A DNA stretch of 64,000 nt from Burkholderia sp. 4M9327F10 (GCF_005503145.1 NZ_SCNV01000005.1:186001-250000); one strand, 5' to 3'. Shown: positions 40,608 through 49,883, numbered from the stretch's first letter. The notes: a model not told the origin generated them from the letters alone. A program made the numbers and translations.

Positions 40608-43600
40608 TCAAAGCTCCAGGATCTGCCCCTTGTCCTTGACCTTATCGGCCGGCGTCTGCTGCACACCAGAACGGCCCGGTTGCTGCTGCCGTCCCGGATC
40701 TCGGCCTTGGTTGAGATTCTGCTGGGTCGTTCGAGCCTGTGTCCGTTCCGGCTGCTTCTCCATGTCAATCGCTGTCGTTTTCTCGACGTCCTTCCCTGCG
40801 TTCTTCTTGAGAGCATCGAGAGCCGAAGTGACAATTTCGGTGTTGTCCTTGGCGCGCGACGCTGCGACGTAGGCGGCCTGCTTATTGAACACCTTTGCGC
40901 CTACCTCACTGACCGCAATGATCTCCCGGTCGTTTGTCGCGCCCTGCTCCTTGTACGAGGTATGCGCGTACGCATGATCGATGAACCTCAACTCGGCGTT
41001 TGTCAGATACGACTCAGATCGCTCCCCGTCCTGTCGGCTCTTGGCGCCCTTTTCATTGTCGGTCCATCTGATTTTGGCTCCCTTGGCGTCGATCTCGGTA
41101 ATCACGCCAGGTGTGCCGTTGGCAATCCGCTTGCGGTCCTGATTTTCCAACCGGATGATCGCGCGTGTCTCGATGCGATCGCCGGCGGCGTACTCGCGGT
41201 CCTCAAGTTTCGCCGGAGAAAAGTAGTCTTGCCGCTGGGGATTGATCTCGACCTTCTTGCCTTGCGAATTCACCGCGATGATCCGGTTAGCGGACAGGTC
41301 ATAGCCGACAACTGAAATGACGTCGCCCTTCTCAACGCCGATTTCACGGTACGTCTTTCGAAAGATTAGTGTGTCCACAAACTTCTGCTGGAGCATCACG
41401 GCCTGCGTTTGCTCGGCCTCGGTTAGCTTGGGATCGTCCAAATGTCGTTTCGGAAACGACTTGTCTGAGATAAGCCCCTTCTCTGCAAGCAGACCATGGA
41501 TCTCCGCGTTGATCGCCTTGCGGTCGTTGTTCGTGACGGCAACGACACCAACCCTCGGATTTTCAGGGCCCCGCTCCTTCAACTCGATCATGTTGGTCAG
41601 ATAACGTTGTGCTACCTCGCGGGCCAGCGCGTCCTCCTCGACCACGCGGGTATCCAGGCGTCCTATCGCCGTCGCATACTGGCCCGCCTTCATGTCCAGC
41701 AACGCCTGTTTGGTCTGTTGCGTCGCCTTGTCGAAGCGGCGGGTCTCCTGCAGCACCGATACCTTCATCCCGGAGTTTTGCGCCTGCTCGAAAGCCCGGC
41801 CGGCTGCCACACTCCCGTGCTGCTTCGTATCGCCCTGAAACACGACTCGCGCGCCGATCTCGCGAGCGAGGTTCGAGATCTTCTCCGTGTCGAATGCCCC
41901 GGTCAGCGACGATTCGTCCATAACGATTAGGGTTTTCCGGCCTTCTGCATTGCCAAAGCGTTTGAGGTTCGCCAGTTCGGCCTGTTTCGTCTCGTACTCC
42001 CGCTTCAGCTCACTACCCGCTCCGTCCTTGTCCAGATAGAGAGTGTTTCGTGCCGCAACGGCCTCCACGGTGCCAACCTGTTCGAACGTGGTGAACCGTC
42101 GACCCAGCGATTCCGCGAACTCAACGCCGGTGTTCAACGCCCCGGCCCGAACACGCTGGCCGAAGGTAGCGGCACTCTCGCGAGCTTCCGCGGCCGCGTC
42201 ACGGTTTCGATTGGCGACACCCGTCAGCATCACTCCGATCGCATTGCGGAAATCATCCGGCGACCGGAATACCTCGCCTCGTTGATGATCGAATGTGTAC
42301 CGATGCTGGCCGTAGTCGATGTCCGCGCCGGCAACGTCGAGGCGCCGGGATTCGATCCTTGACGCCGGCATATCGCGGATCTTGGTGTCCGCGTTGATCG
42401 CTGCGCGTAGCTCCTCGAGCCGCAGCTCGGTCGCCTTGATGCGGTTCTCCTGGGTGGCGAAGTAACCTGCTACGGTGTCACTCTTGATGCCACTTGCGGC
42501 CTCCAGTTCCTTCGCTGCGGCCGCAGACGTCGCCACGCCGATCACTTCCCAACCCTTGGCGGTTGCTACGTCGTTCACCATAGCCAGTGCAGCAGTCTTG
42601 CCCGTTCCAGCCTCGCCCTGGATGCCCTGATAGGTATCCGGATGCATCAGGACGTTATAGGCCGCCCGAACCTGTTCACGCGAAAGCTCGAACTTGCCAT
42701 TGGTCTCCAGTTCCATCTTCGCGTTGAACGCTTTGACCGCTGACACGAACTCCTCACGGTCCGAAAGAACGACATTTCCCTTTGCCATGCCGGCACGGAT
42801 GTTCTCGGCAAGCCGCATTTCGCTGTCAATAGCCTTGTGGGTGGTGTACATCAGCACGCCGTCATCGTCGGTTCCCCGCTCGACGATTAAATGGTTTTTC
42901 ACGTGCTGTTCGACCGCCCAATCGACCGCATTGATACCGCCGCGACTGAACCTTACCGCGGTCTCTTCCAACTCGGCCAGACTGAACGACTGCTCACGCT
43001 CCGTCAGATGTTCAATAGCCCACGACACCGCACGTACACCGGCTTTGCGCGCCTTCTCGTCGACCTCGCGAACGGGTTTCGTCGTGGCACGGGCAGCGGT
43101 CGGCCCAGGTTGCTGGGTCTGTTCATTGGTCGCTGTCTGCCCCTGAGATTGCACCTGCTCGGGAGCCGAATAGCCGGACCGCTCCCTCGCGGCGTTCACG
43201 ATGTTCTCGACCTTTAAACCGGCCTGCTGGGCTGTCTCCTGCCAGATGGCCTGAAGCGCATCACGGGGAAGCTCCTGCTTCGCCGATCGACTATCCAGCG
43301 CAGCTGCCTGCCGGGCATCGAAGCTCGCCTCACCCGGTTCAATACCGCGCTTGATCAACGCCTCCTTGATCTGTGCCTTCCGGCTTGCGTAGGTCTCTAA
43401 ATGCTCCGGCGTAAAACCCTTGATCTCGAAATCAACGCCGTTCTTGGCATATTCCAGCTCATATCCCGCGCGCCGCAGACCTTCAGCCAATTCGGCCTTG
43501 TAGATCACATCGGCCTTGGCCCGAAGCTTGAGCATCTGATCGTTTGTTAGGCTTCGCCACTTCTTGCCGCTCTCGTCATAGACCGCCGAGACAATTACGT

Positions 43601-44132
43601 TATGGCTGTGGATCTGTGGCTCGTTTTCACGGTTCGTCTCGTGCATTACCGTGGCGTACAAAAGGTTACCGGCCTGGACCGCCTTGTTGCGCCCATTCTC
43701 GTCTTTCACGCGAATGACAGCCCCGTGCTTTTCCAGCCATTCCATCGCCCGCCCGTTGGCCTGCAGGTGGGCCTCGACCACGCGATCATCCTTTCCTACC
43801 AGCCCAGCGATCGAAACGCTCTTGGACGGCGCAATCGTGAAATCCATACCGGCCCGCCGATCATCGCCCTTGCTGTTATCCGCCAGGTTCTGAATCTCGC
43901 CGGTCTCTGGATTGACCAGTTTGCCACTCAGGAAATTAACGAAGTCCTCGCGCTCGACGTCCTTGCCGCTGATGCCAAGCAGTTCCGCTCCCCGTCCCTG
44001 CCAGTGCGCCGAGGCCTTCTCATTGACATAGTAGTTGTCGGCTTTCTGGCCGGCATCCTTCGTGAAAGACTTGTCGTGATACCGGGCGGCGTTGCCGACA
44101 CCTGAACCGGCGATATGAGTCATCGAAATCAT
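40608..44132 (-). CDS. traI: MOB-F relaxase-helicase TraI/TrwC, 1174 aa
   Basis: Nicks oriT and unwinds the transferred strand. N-terminal relaxase: tyrosines Tyr18 and Tyr34/Tyr35 (D-N-Y-Y-V), and the metal-binding His triad H-E-T-N-R-E-N-E-P-Q-I-H-S-H-N (His164, His175, His177), as in TrwC. C-terminal RecD-like helicase: Walker A G-E-A-G-T-G-K-T (506-513), the E-S-S-L-T motif II region and H-T-S-Y-K-E-Q-G-A-T near residue 1060. Shorter than F TraI (1756 aa), nearer to R388 TrwC (966 aa). Start overlaps the stop of the gene upstream by 4 bases. Confidence 0.96.
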   Translation of the reverse strand: MISMTHIAGSGVGNAARYHDKSFTKDAGQKADNYYVNEKASAHWQGRGAELLGISGKDVEREDFVNFLSGKLVNPETGEIQNLADNSKGDDRRAGMDFTIAPSKSVSIAGLVGKDDRVVEAHLQANGRAMEWLEKHGAVIRVKDENGRNKAVQAGNLLYATVMHETNRENEPQIHSHNVIVSAVYDESGKKWRSLTNDQMLKLRAKADVIYKAELAEGLRRAGYELEYAKNGVDFEIKGFTPEHLETYASRKAQIKEALIKRGIEPGEASFDARQAAALDSRSAKQELPRDALQAIWQETAQQAGLKVENIVNAARERSGYSAPEQVQSQGQTATNEQTQQPGPTAARATTKPVREVDEKARKAGVRAVSWAIEHLTEREQSFSLAELEETAVRFSRGGINAVDWAVEQHVKNHLIVERGTDDDGVLMYTTHKAIDSEMRLAENIRAGMAKGNVVLSDREEFVSAVKAFNAKMELETNGKFELSREQVRAAYNVLMHPDTYQGIQGEAGTGKTAALAMVNDVATAKGWEVIGVATSAAAAKELEAASGIKSDTVAGYFATQENRIKATELRLEELRAAINADTKIRDMPASRIESRRLDVAGADIDYGQHRYTFDHQRGEVFRSPDDFRNAIGVMLTGVANRNRDAAAEARESAATFGQRVRAGALNTGVEFAESLGRRFTTFEQVGTVEAVAARNTLYLDKDGAGSELKREYETKQAELANLKRFGNAEGRKTLIVMDESSLTGAFDTEKISNLAREIGARVVFQGDTKQHGSVAAGRAFEQAQNSGMKVSVLQETRRFDKATQQTKQALLDMKAGQYATAIGRLDTRVVEEDALAREVAQRYLTNMIELKERGPENPRVGVVAVTNNDRKAINAEIHGLLAEKGLISDKSFPKRHLDDPKLTEAEQTQAVMLQQKFVDTLIFRKTYREIGVEKGDVISVVGYDLSANRIIAVNSQGKKVEINPQRQDYFSPAKLEDREYAAGDRIETRAIIRLENQDRKRIANGTPGVITEIDAKGAKIRWTDNEKGAKSRQDGERSESYLTNAELRFIDHAYAHTSYKEQGATNDREIIAVSEVGAKVFNKQAAYVAASRAKDNTEIVTSALDALKKNAGKDVEKTTAIDMEKQPERTQARTTQQNLNQGRDPGRQQQPGRSGVQQTPADKVKDKGQILEL

Positions 44133-44608
44133 TTGGCGTCTCCCGCATCTGCATAGAACGCCTGAGCTGTGAAGCTGGATTCACCCGATAGGAGCGAAAT
44201 CGGGATACGAACCTGTTCGGTTACCAGACTGCCACCATGCGTGTATTCGGTGGGGCCGAGCACCAGAGTCCGGACAGTCCGTGTTCCTGACTTGAGGAAA
44301 ATGCGCAAGCTCGGATACGTGCTCGTCGGTGCATTGCTGTGCAGACTGATTCCGACCAGAGCGTTACTGCCTTGGTGCGAGATGACCGCTAATTCGCCCA
44401 CGGTCACGTACGCAATGCTGGCACCTTCATCGACAAATTTCACTTCCTTGATCGAACCAAGGTCGGAATCGAGAAGCGTCGCCTCGCCGGGGGGGCTGGA
44501 CGAAAGCCAGTCGGCGCTGACCGCTCGGACCTGCTGGAAAAATACGGTGAAGATCGCGACGATCAGGCCGCCGAGAATGAACAGCCATTTGTAGAAAATC
44601 GATTTCAT
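44129..44608 (-). CDS. Membrane-anchored hypothetical protein, 159 aa
   Basis: One N-terminal helix (about 9-28) and a soluble beta-rich domain, presumably periplasmic. No cysteines. Overlaps traD upstream and traI downstream by 4 bases each, so it is tightly coupled with the coupling protein and relaxase; a relaxosome-channel accessory role is plausible but unproved. Confidence 0.6.
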   Translation of the reverse strand: MKSIFYKWLFILGGLIVAIFTVFFQQVRAVSADWLSSSPPGEATLLDSDLGSIKEVKFVDEGASIAYVTVGELAVISHQGSNALVGISLHSNAPTSTYPSLRIFLKSGTRTVRTLVLGPTEYTHGGSLVTEQVRIPISLLSGESSFTAQAFYADAGDAK

Positions 44609-46623
44609 TGGAACAATCCCCCTTCGTCGGTCACCGGAGTTTCGCTCTGCTTCCTCGCCTGTGCGCTCTGCGTCACCGCGGTGCCGTCAACCTTCTCCAG
44701 TTCGCCCGTCTCAGGATCTTTGACAATCCATATGCCCTCGCTTTCAATTGCCTCCTTCGCTGCCTGGGCTCGTGCTGCTTCAGCCTTTTCCCGTTCAGTC
44801 TCTGCACGCACGCTCGCGAGCGCATCCTGCCCTTCCGCCCGAATTACCTTGAATCGCGGATCGCGCGGTGGCGTATCCTGAATCGGCTTAAACCGGGCCA
44901 GACGTGGCCACAGGCGATACCACCTTGGCAACCAATGACGATAGTTGACGAAGGTGGCCGGGTAGTCGCCGGGGAGCCGGAGATACGCTGTGCAGTTCTT
45001 CATCTGTCCGATCTTGGAAGGCATGACCAGCCACTTTTCCTGCTCGCCCTGATTCAGGTTGCCGCCGTCCCGCCAGTCAGTCACAGCTAGGGCCTGGCCA
45101 TTCGACACCACAGCCATATCTCTGCGACCGAGGCGCTCGGCCATCCGCTTGGCCATGTTCGGCTCGTTCGCCCGGAGCATCACTACCGTGTTAAAGCAGT
45201 TCATGACCGTCTCACCGCGGTCCTGTCCCATTGATGTCACGAGCTGCTTGTCGCTCTGGATGCCAGCGGATACGCAAACGCCATATTTCCGAAGTTCGGC
45301 CTGCACCTCATCGAGCTTGATATCTCCGAGTTTCGCAACCTCGTCCAGGAAGTACCAGTACTTGTCCTCGTGAACGATCTCCTGTTTCGCGGCGATCAGC
45401 CCGAACGAAACCGTCAGCAACAAACGATAGAGCGGCGTGAACATCGCCTGCGTGTCATCTGTGCCGAGAATGAAAAAGCGCGCGTCGTCTTCGCGGTTGA
45501 TGTAATCGCGAATTGACCACGTGCCCTCCTGTACCGCCGAAATACCGTCGAGGTAAATCGCGATCGAGCTGATGACACCCTGACGTTGGCCCTTCGAATC
45601 ACCACCGACTGCGGAACTGGCGACGGACTTGCGGATCAGCAACTCCATTTCGTCGTCAGGCATGTCAAGGAACGCATCGGCAATCAGGCGGGTGTGCTTC
45701 GCCCCGCGTTGAGCAAGGCGCAGCAGGATGACCGAAAACAGCGCGCGTGCTGCATCTTCAAAAAACGCATTAGCTCCGTGAACGACACCCGCCTTCGGCG
45801 GCAGGAATGCCTGTGCAAGGGTGTTCGCATCGTATGCGTACACCAGCTCGGAAAAGATCGACCAAGGCACTGACCCGAGAAGCGCCGGATTGAAGAAGAA
45901 ATCCTTTCCGGGCCGATAGTAGGCCCGGAAGTATTCGCCGCTGGGATCGTAAATGATGGCCTTGCGCTTGCGGGCAAAAACCTGTTGCATCAGGTCATGC
46001 TGGCCCAGCGACTTCCCGGTGCCTTGCGCGCCTTGAAAGATAATGCCCTGCATAGGCGCCGATCGTGGCAACAGGACATCAAGCAGACGGTAGTCGCCCG
46101 GCTCCTCGCGTTTCACGAGCGTCGAAAGCTCCTGCGGCTTCACCAGATCCTTTGCGCCGTCGATCCGCTTGTTCTCCCGCGCATTCTTCCCAAGCTTGGC
46201 AAGCGAGCGCCAGACGACGATATAGCCCAGGACGGCCAGTACGACCGCCGACCAGACCACGTATCCAAAGACCCTGACCGGCCGCGACAGCGGCAGGGTC
46301 ACGACGCGGAATTGCGACGGCGTAAGCAACTGGACCTCGCCCCCGTCCGATTTCACGACCGTGAGCACCTTGACCTCGCCGGCCTCGTCCCGAACTTTCC
46401 ATTTCCGCGCAGTCGTTTCGCTCACCATATGCGAAACAAGATTCTCCTTTACGAGATCAACATCCTTGGGTGACAGACAGGCGAGCCACAGGACAAACGG
46501 GATAATAAGACCGGGCAGCGCACCCGCCCAAAGCGCCATTGAAATGGCATGGGCTGTCAGCTTGATACGCGTCAGAAAGAGCGCGCGGCCAGCGCCGGCG
46601 TCCGAAATAATCTTTTCGCTCAT
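44605..46623 (-). CDS. traD: Type IV coupling protein TraD, 672 aa
   Basis: Inner-membrane DNA pump. Two N-terminal membrane helices (about 25-50 and 118-140) flank a small periplasmic loop; Walker A is Q-G-A-Q-G-T-G-K-S (197-205); Walker B is Y-W-Y-F-L-D-E-V-A-K-L-G (about 420-431). The C-terminal tail (570-672) is charged and Ala/Glu-rich, the usual relaxosome-docking extension. Overlaps genes on both sides by 4 bases. Confidence 0.95.
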   Translation of the reverse strand: MSEKIISDAGAGRALFLTRIKLTAHAISMALWAGALPGLIIPFVLWLACLSPKDVDLVKENLVSHMVSETTARKWKVRDEAGEVKVLTVVKSDGGEVQLLTPSQFRVVTLPLSRPVRVFGYVVWSAVVLAVLGYIVVWRSLAKLGKNARENKRIDGAKDLVKPQELSTLVKREEPGDYRLLDVLLPRSAPMQGIIFQGAQGTGKSLGQHDLMQQVFARKRKAIIYDPSGEYFRAYYRPGKDFFFNPALLGSVPWSIFSELVYAYDANTLAQAFLPPKAGVVHGANAFFEDAARALFSVILLRLAQRGAKHTRLIADAFLDMPDDEMELLIRKSVASSAVGGDSKGQRQGVISSIAIYLDGISAVQEGTWSIRDYINREDDARFFILGTDDTQAMFTPLYRLLLTVSFGLIAAKQEIVHEDKYWYFLDEVAKLGDIKLDEVQAELRKYGVCVSAGIQSDKQLVTSMGQDRGETVMNCFNTVVMLRANEPNMAKRMAERLGRRDMAVVSNGQALAVTDWRDGGNLNQGEQEKWLVMPSKIGQMKNCTAYLRLPGDYPATFVNYRHWLPRWYRLWPRLARFKPIQDTPPRDPRFKVIRAEGQDALASVRAETEREKAEAARAQAAKEAIESEGIWIVKDPETGELEKVDGTAVTQSAQARKQSETPVTDEGGLFQ

Positions 46624-46970
46624 GCGGGCTCCCCGACGAATTGTGACCCCATGTCCCTTTCATCAACCAGCCGGTATTCGGCAAACTCGGCGGGAAGCAA
46701 GTCCAGAAGCGAGTCGGACCTTGCTCCGAAACTGTCACGCCAGCTGCGGTCCGGCATACGGATGAAGTCACACATTCTCGTCGTGCCCGATTCCTCGACA
46801 AACAGGAGATCGCATGCGTCCGCGACAGTCGCCCCAATCCGCGTGTATTCGTAGTGCATGACCACCGTCTTGCTGTTTGGCGACGAGTAGACGGCGCAGT
46901 TCGCCTTGTATTCCCCAGCCAGAAGTTGCCCCGGCTGGTTGATCGACTGAATCTCAATTGGAAGAAACAT
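46620..46970 (-). CDS. Hypothetical accessory protein, 116 aa
   Basis: Start at the ATG of 46970, which overlaps the end of the upstream RHH-like gene. Soluble alpha/beta protein with several cysteines (C-A-V-Y, D-A-C-D-L, R-M-C-D-F). No family recognised. Location in the traD-traI operon implies DNA processing. Confidence 0.55.
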   Translation of the reverse strand: MFLPIEIQSINQPGQLLAGEYKANCAVYSSPNSKTVVMHYEYTRIGATVADACDLLFVEESGTTRMCDFIRMPDRSWRDSFGARSDSLLDLLPAEFAEYRLVDERDMGSQFVGEPA

Positions 46971-47337
46971 TCGCGCCCCCTTGGTCGAAGGTGCCTTTGT
47001 CGTAGGTCGAGCTGATGTTCTGCCCGAGCTTGACGGCCTCCATGATGTGACTCCGCATTTGCGCCTTGATTGCCTCGTCGAGCGTCGCCCCCAATCCAAC
47101 CGGCAGTGCTGCAGAAACTACCGCACTCGCGGCGAGCACATTTGACTTCGTGACGAGATTTATCAGCGCGTCGATCCGCTCCATGAGCGCGTCATTTCGG
47201 CGGTCAAACTTCGCAAGGCCATCGCGCACGAAAATGCGAGCGAGTGCATTAGCGGAGATTTTTCGTTTGCGGGCTTCTTCCCGCAGATAGTCGTGTTCAT
47301 CCCGATCGATGCGAATGTGAACGGACTCTTGGCTCAT
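46954..47337 (-). CDS. Ribbon-helix-helix-like oriT accessory protein, 127 aa
   Basis: Residues 1-30 (S-V-H-I-R-I-D-R-D-E-H-D-Y-L-R-E-E-A-R-K-R) begin with a beta-strand and helix arrangement like RHH or MobC/TraY-type DNA-binding proteins; the middle is a helical region (about 45-90) suited to oligomerisation. First gene of the minus-strand operon and nearest to the putative oriT, the usual place for a relaxosome accessory protein that also autoregulates. Confidence 0.65.
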   Translation of the reverse strand: MSQESVHIRIDRDEHDYLREEARKRKISANALARIFVRDGLAKFDRRNDALMERIDALINLVTKSNVLAASAVVSAALPVGLGATLDEAIKAQMRSHIMEAVKLGQNISSTYDKGTFDQGGANVSSN

Positions 47338-47419
47338 GTTGGTCTCGCGTGGTTGGCCTGTTTTTTAAGGAGTAGTGGTGCGTTTCGCACCACTACCTAT
47401 CTACTTGATTCTAAGCGCC

Positions 47420-47447
47420 ATTTTACCGTTAAATGTCTATCAGTAAA
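47420..47447 (-). promoter_or_regulatory. Possible promoter of traD-traI operon
   Basis: On the minus strand TTTACT (47442-47447), 16 bases, TAAAAT (47420-47425). The transcript would begin near 47412 and carry the 11-bp hairpin of 47372-47396 in its leader. Confidence 0.4.
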
Positions 47448-47509
47448 AGACGTGATTAAAATATTTTGGAGCGCAAAATACCCCTATAAATCATGATCTT
47501 GCGATGGTT

Positions 47510-47540
47510 TTGACACATGCACGGTACGTGCGTAATGTGT
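47510..47540 (+). promoter_or_regulatory. Promoter with overlapping operator
   Basis: TTGACA (47510-47515), 17 bases, TAATGT (47533-47538): perfect -35 and good -10. The inverted repeat at 47513-47540 covers the spacer and -10, so binding of an accessory protein would repress the gene at 47720. Confidence 0.65.
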
Positions 47541-47719
47541 GTGCTCTTCGGGGGGGCGGTTTTGACTTTTCCTGCTGCCTCGGAATATCGGGAAAAGGCT
47601 CGCCCCAACCGCGTCGGGGAATTCCGGGGAATTGCATTTTGCGCGTGAACAAGCCATGATGCACCGGCACACGCTAACCGGAATTACCCGACTTCAACCT
47701 TCACTATAGGAGGACTCTT

Positions 47720-48049
47720 ATGACCACAAAAACTGAAGCACCGAAGAAGCCCCGCGGCCGCCGACCGGCAGCGTCTATCACTGAGAAAATCGCCGAAACC
47801 GAAAAGCTCCTCGCATCGTTAAGAGAACAGGCAAGGCGTGAGGAAAGGGAAAACCTCGATAAGAACCGAAAGGCGATTTCCGATCTGTTCAAGTCAGAGC
47901 GTCTCGATACGATCGACGTCGAAGTTTGGCGTAACGTGGTGCCGCAACTGAAAGCGCTGGTCGGTCTGGCGGCGTCGAGCGAGAGCGAGCAGCCGGCCGC
48001 CGAGAAAAGCGCGCCGGTTCGGGAGAAGCCCGTCGAACAACCCGCGTAG
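47720..48049 (+). CDS. AT-hook-like coiled-coil DNA-binding protein, 109 aa
   Basis: N-terminal K-K-P-R-G-R-R-P-A (about residues 9-17) is an AT-hook-like minor-groove motif. It is followed by a charged coiled coil (about 20-55; E-K-I-A-E-T-E-K-L-L-A-S-L-R-E-Q) and a Pro/Glu-rich tail. The Shine-Dalgarno sequence (AGGAGGACT) is very strong. Divergent from the traD-traI operon across the putative oriT, hence a likely relaxosome or plasmid DNA-organising protein. Confidence 0.62.
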   Translation: MTTKTEAPKKPRGRRPAASITEKIAETEKLLASLREQARREERENLDKNRKAISDLFKSERLDTIDVEVWRNVVPQLKALVGLAASSESEQPAAEKSAPVREKPVEQPA

Positions 48050-48805
48050 CAGTTTCCACAAATCCACGGCTCCGAACGGACGGCCGCGATTCCCATGAAT
48101 CGCAAGAGCCGGACGCCGCGAGAGTTGTCCACAACGATGTTTGTTGTGGACAACTCGGCAAAGCGGGGGGCGGTGGAGCTTGTGGTAAGTGTGGCGGATT
48201 AGAACCAGTAGCGCCGGGTAGTCCAACGACTGCGCCCGGTCGCATGGCGAGTGGCGTCAGCCACGAACCTCGCGACCGGGCGCAGTTTCCATTTGAGGAC
48301 GCCTGGAGCGCAGGCGACAACGGAGCCGGCGCGAAAGCACGATAGAACATCATTCCGGGCGGTGTGCGCCCGGAATCTGGAGTGCGCGTTCGGGACCTTG
48401 ATACGCCGGGGACGTTGGCGACGAATATAGCGATACGGGCCCGCTGGGTTTCGGCCGGGTCTGATATGCGATGGAGCGCGAAGCGCTCAGGAGCGTGGAT
48501 GCGCGAGCGTCGGGCATTGCAAGGCAATGCGACGCGCAGCGGATACTCGTGCGGTAGATCTGTTGAGCGGCGCGCAAGCGCCGGGAAGCAGATCGGACGA
48601 ACCTATTGTGAGCAAGTCATTGCTCACAATCGCGAGTGCAGGCCCCGGCGCGTGCGTGGTGTCTTCGGAGCGCAGCGCAGAAGGCGCCGCGCACGCGCCG
48701 ACCGAGCTGACCGCGAAAATGCAGTCCGGCCGGACGACGAGAGAAATTTTCGCATGCGCAATTTCCCGCCACTCATGGCGCGTGCGGGATGGTTTCAGAA
48801 TCCCG
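48050..48805. other. Hairpin cluster next to oriT candidate, no gene
   Basis: No minus-strand gene is credible here, and the plus-strand open frames look like GC-driven shadows. The region is packed with perfect inverted repeats: AGTTGTCCACAAC/GTTGTGGACAACT (48121-48153), CTGCGCCCGGTCGC/GCGACCGGGCGCAG (48230-48285, enclosing GTGGC/GCCAC), GCATTGC/GCAATGC (48514-48530), GATCTG/CAGATC enclosing CGGCGC/GCGCCG (48557-48594), ATTGTGAGCAA/TTGCTCACAAT (48605-48630), GAAATT/AATTTC (48743-48765). Single-strand initiation or a primary single-strand promoter is a plausible role. Confidence 0.6.
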
Positions 48806-49345
48806 CTATTCGTGCCTGCCGCACGGGCAGCAGTAGCGATCAATTCCGGTGAGGCTGCAACCGCCCGACTCCTCGATCTCGTCCTGCATCACGCTGCGTT
48901 CCTCCGGCGTGGCGTAGCCTTTGCTCGTAGCAATCTCAATGGCGATGTCCCGAAAAGGATGCTCCACCGTTTCGAGCAGGTTATCCACTTCCTGCGAAAA
49001 GCGCTTCACGAACAGTTCATACGACAGCCCGCCACCCCGGTTCGCTTCCTGTGCCATCTGCGCGAGTTCGTTCTCAAGCCCTTCGCGCGTGCGCCGCTTT
49101 TGTCGCCGATCGCGCACCGCATCGAAAGCGGCCAGAAAAGCGTCGCGCAACGGGGGGACATCGGACAGGAGCGCCGGACATTGGGTCACTTCATCCCCGT
49201 GGCCGCTCGCGTCGCCGCTGCGCTTCGCGAAGCTTAGCGCCCAGAACAATCGATCCTTCGCGGCCATTTCGTTGTCCGCTATCACGCTGATACGATGCAG
49301 CGCCCAATGCGTCCTTGCGTCGAGTGCGTTGCTGTATGTGTTCAT
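48806..49345 (-). CDS. Hypothetical protein, 179 aa
   Basis: Soluble helical protein; the middle (about residues 75-105) is Arg/Glu-rich. The C-terminus has a Cys cluster (G-G-C-S-L, Y-C-C-P-C-G-R-H) that might bind zinc. No family recognised. Last gene of a three-gene minus-strand operon starting at 49856; a GCGGGAT/ATCCCGC hairpin overlaps its stop. Confidence 0.55.
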   Translation of the reverse strand: MNTYSNALDARTHWALHRISVIADNEMAAKDRLFWALSFAKRSGDASGHGDEVTQCPALLSDVPPLRDAFLAAFDAVRDRRQKRRTREGLENELAQMAQEANRGGGLSYELFVKRFSQEVDNLLETVEHPFRDIAIEIATSKGYATPEERSVMQDEIEESGGCSLTGIDRYCCPCGRHE

Positions 49346-49357
49346 CGAAATATCTCC

Positions 49358-49564
49358 TTAAAGGGGCATGAGGGACCACTTGCCTGCCGCGTGGCGGTAC
49401 AGCGTCACACGCTTGGCGTTGCCATTGATCACCGTTTCCAGACGCACGGCGCGCACGTCATCCTCGGGCCGACGCCATGTGTGCATCACGCGAAACGTGG
49501 CGGAAATATCTGCACCGGTGAAATGAGCAGCAATGCGGCGAAGAAGCGTGTTTTTCATGGTCAA
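49358..49564 (-). CDS. Small leading-region protein, 68 aa (paralogue of 52760-52960)
   Basis: Basic small protein with L-L-R-R-I-A-A-x-F at the N-terminus and a shared core R-V-M-H-T-W-R-R-x-E-D-D-V-R-A-V-R-L-E-T. Its twin, encoded at 52760-52960, keeps the core and the C-terminal K-R-V-T-L-Y-R-H-A. Preservation of the protein in two copies, with changes concentrated in one loop, supports a real function. No known family. Confidence 0.68.
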   Translation of the reverse strand: MTMKNTLLRRIAAHFTGADISATFRVMHTWRRPEDDVRAVRLETVINGNAKRVTLYRHAAGKWSLMPL

Positions 49565-49577
49565 TGGGTCCGGTGGT

Positions 49578-49856
49578 TTAGTAGCGGTCGCCGTTCAGGC
49601 GCAAGCCATAGGACACGATGCTTGCGGAAGCGACACCCAGCTTTCGGCTGTTCCGCATCAGGCGCTCGCCTTGCTCGATGCCTCGAACAGACACGTAAAA
49701 GCGACGATTGCGGATCAGGTTCACGCAGACCGAAAAGCCCTTGGGCGCAGTACGATGCTGATTCAGTCGATCCGTGTTTTTATCCTGCCGATTCAGCCTG
49801 ACGATGGCACGGCGCACTTTGGTTGAATTCAGAACACGCCCGCGACGTTTGCGCAT
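49578..49856 (-). CDS. Basic hypothetical protein, 92 aa
   Basis: Strongly basic (many Arg/Lys), starting 28 bases downstream (in its own direction) of structured repeat A. Composition suggests nucleic-acid binding. 13 bases before the next gene. No family recognised. Confidence 0.5.
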   Translation of the reverse strand: MRKRRGRVLNSTKVRRAIVRLNRQDKNTDRLNQHRTAPKGFSVCVNLIRNRRFYVSVRGIEQGERLMRNSRKLGVASASIVSYGLRLNGDRY

Positions 49857-49883
49857 TTAAAGCTCCTATGGTGTTGGTTCAAA

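Larger units (their letters stand above)
47338..47719. other. Candidate oriT region
   Basis: A gap of 380 bases between divergent DNA-processing genes. Inverted repeats: GTAGTGGTGCG/CGCACCACTAC (47372-47396, 11 bp, 3-base loop), TTTTAC/GTAAAA (47421-47448), ATTTTG/CAAAAT (near 47463-47479) and ACACATGCAC with GTGC..ATGTGT (47513-47540). AT-rich centre (47430-47500). All are typical of MOB-F oriT regions, but the nick site cannot be identified by eye. Confidence 0.55.

Noticed and set aside
48121-48153. Inverted repeat containing TTGTCCACA considered as oriV with DnaA boxes
   Set aside because: No iterons, no Rep gene in the window, and the box deviates from the DnaA consensus; kept only as part of the hairpin cluster.
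48364-49237. Plus-strand open frames of 162 and 236 codons
   Set aside because: They are Arg-rich GC shadows, partly antisense to the 179-aa gene, and run through hairpin arms.
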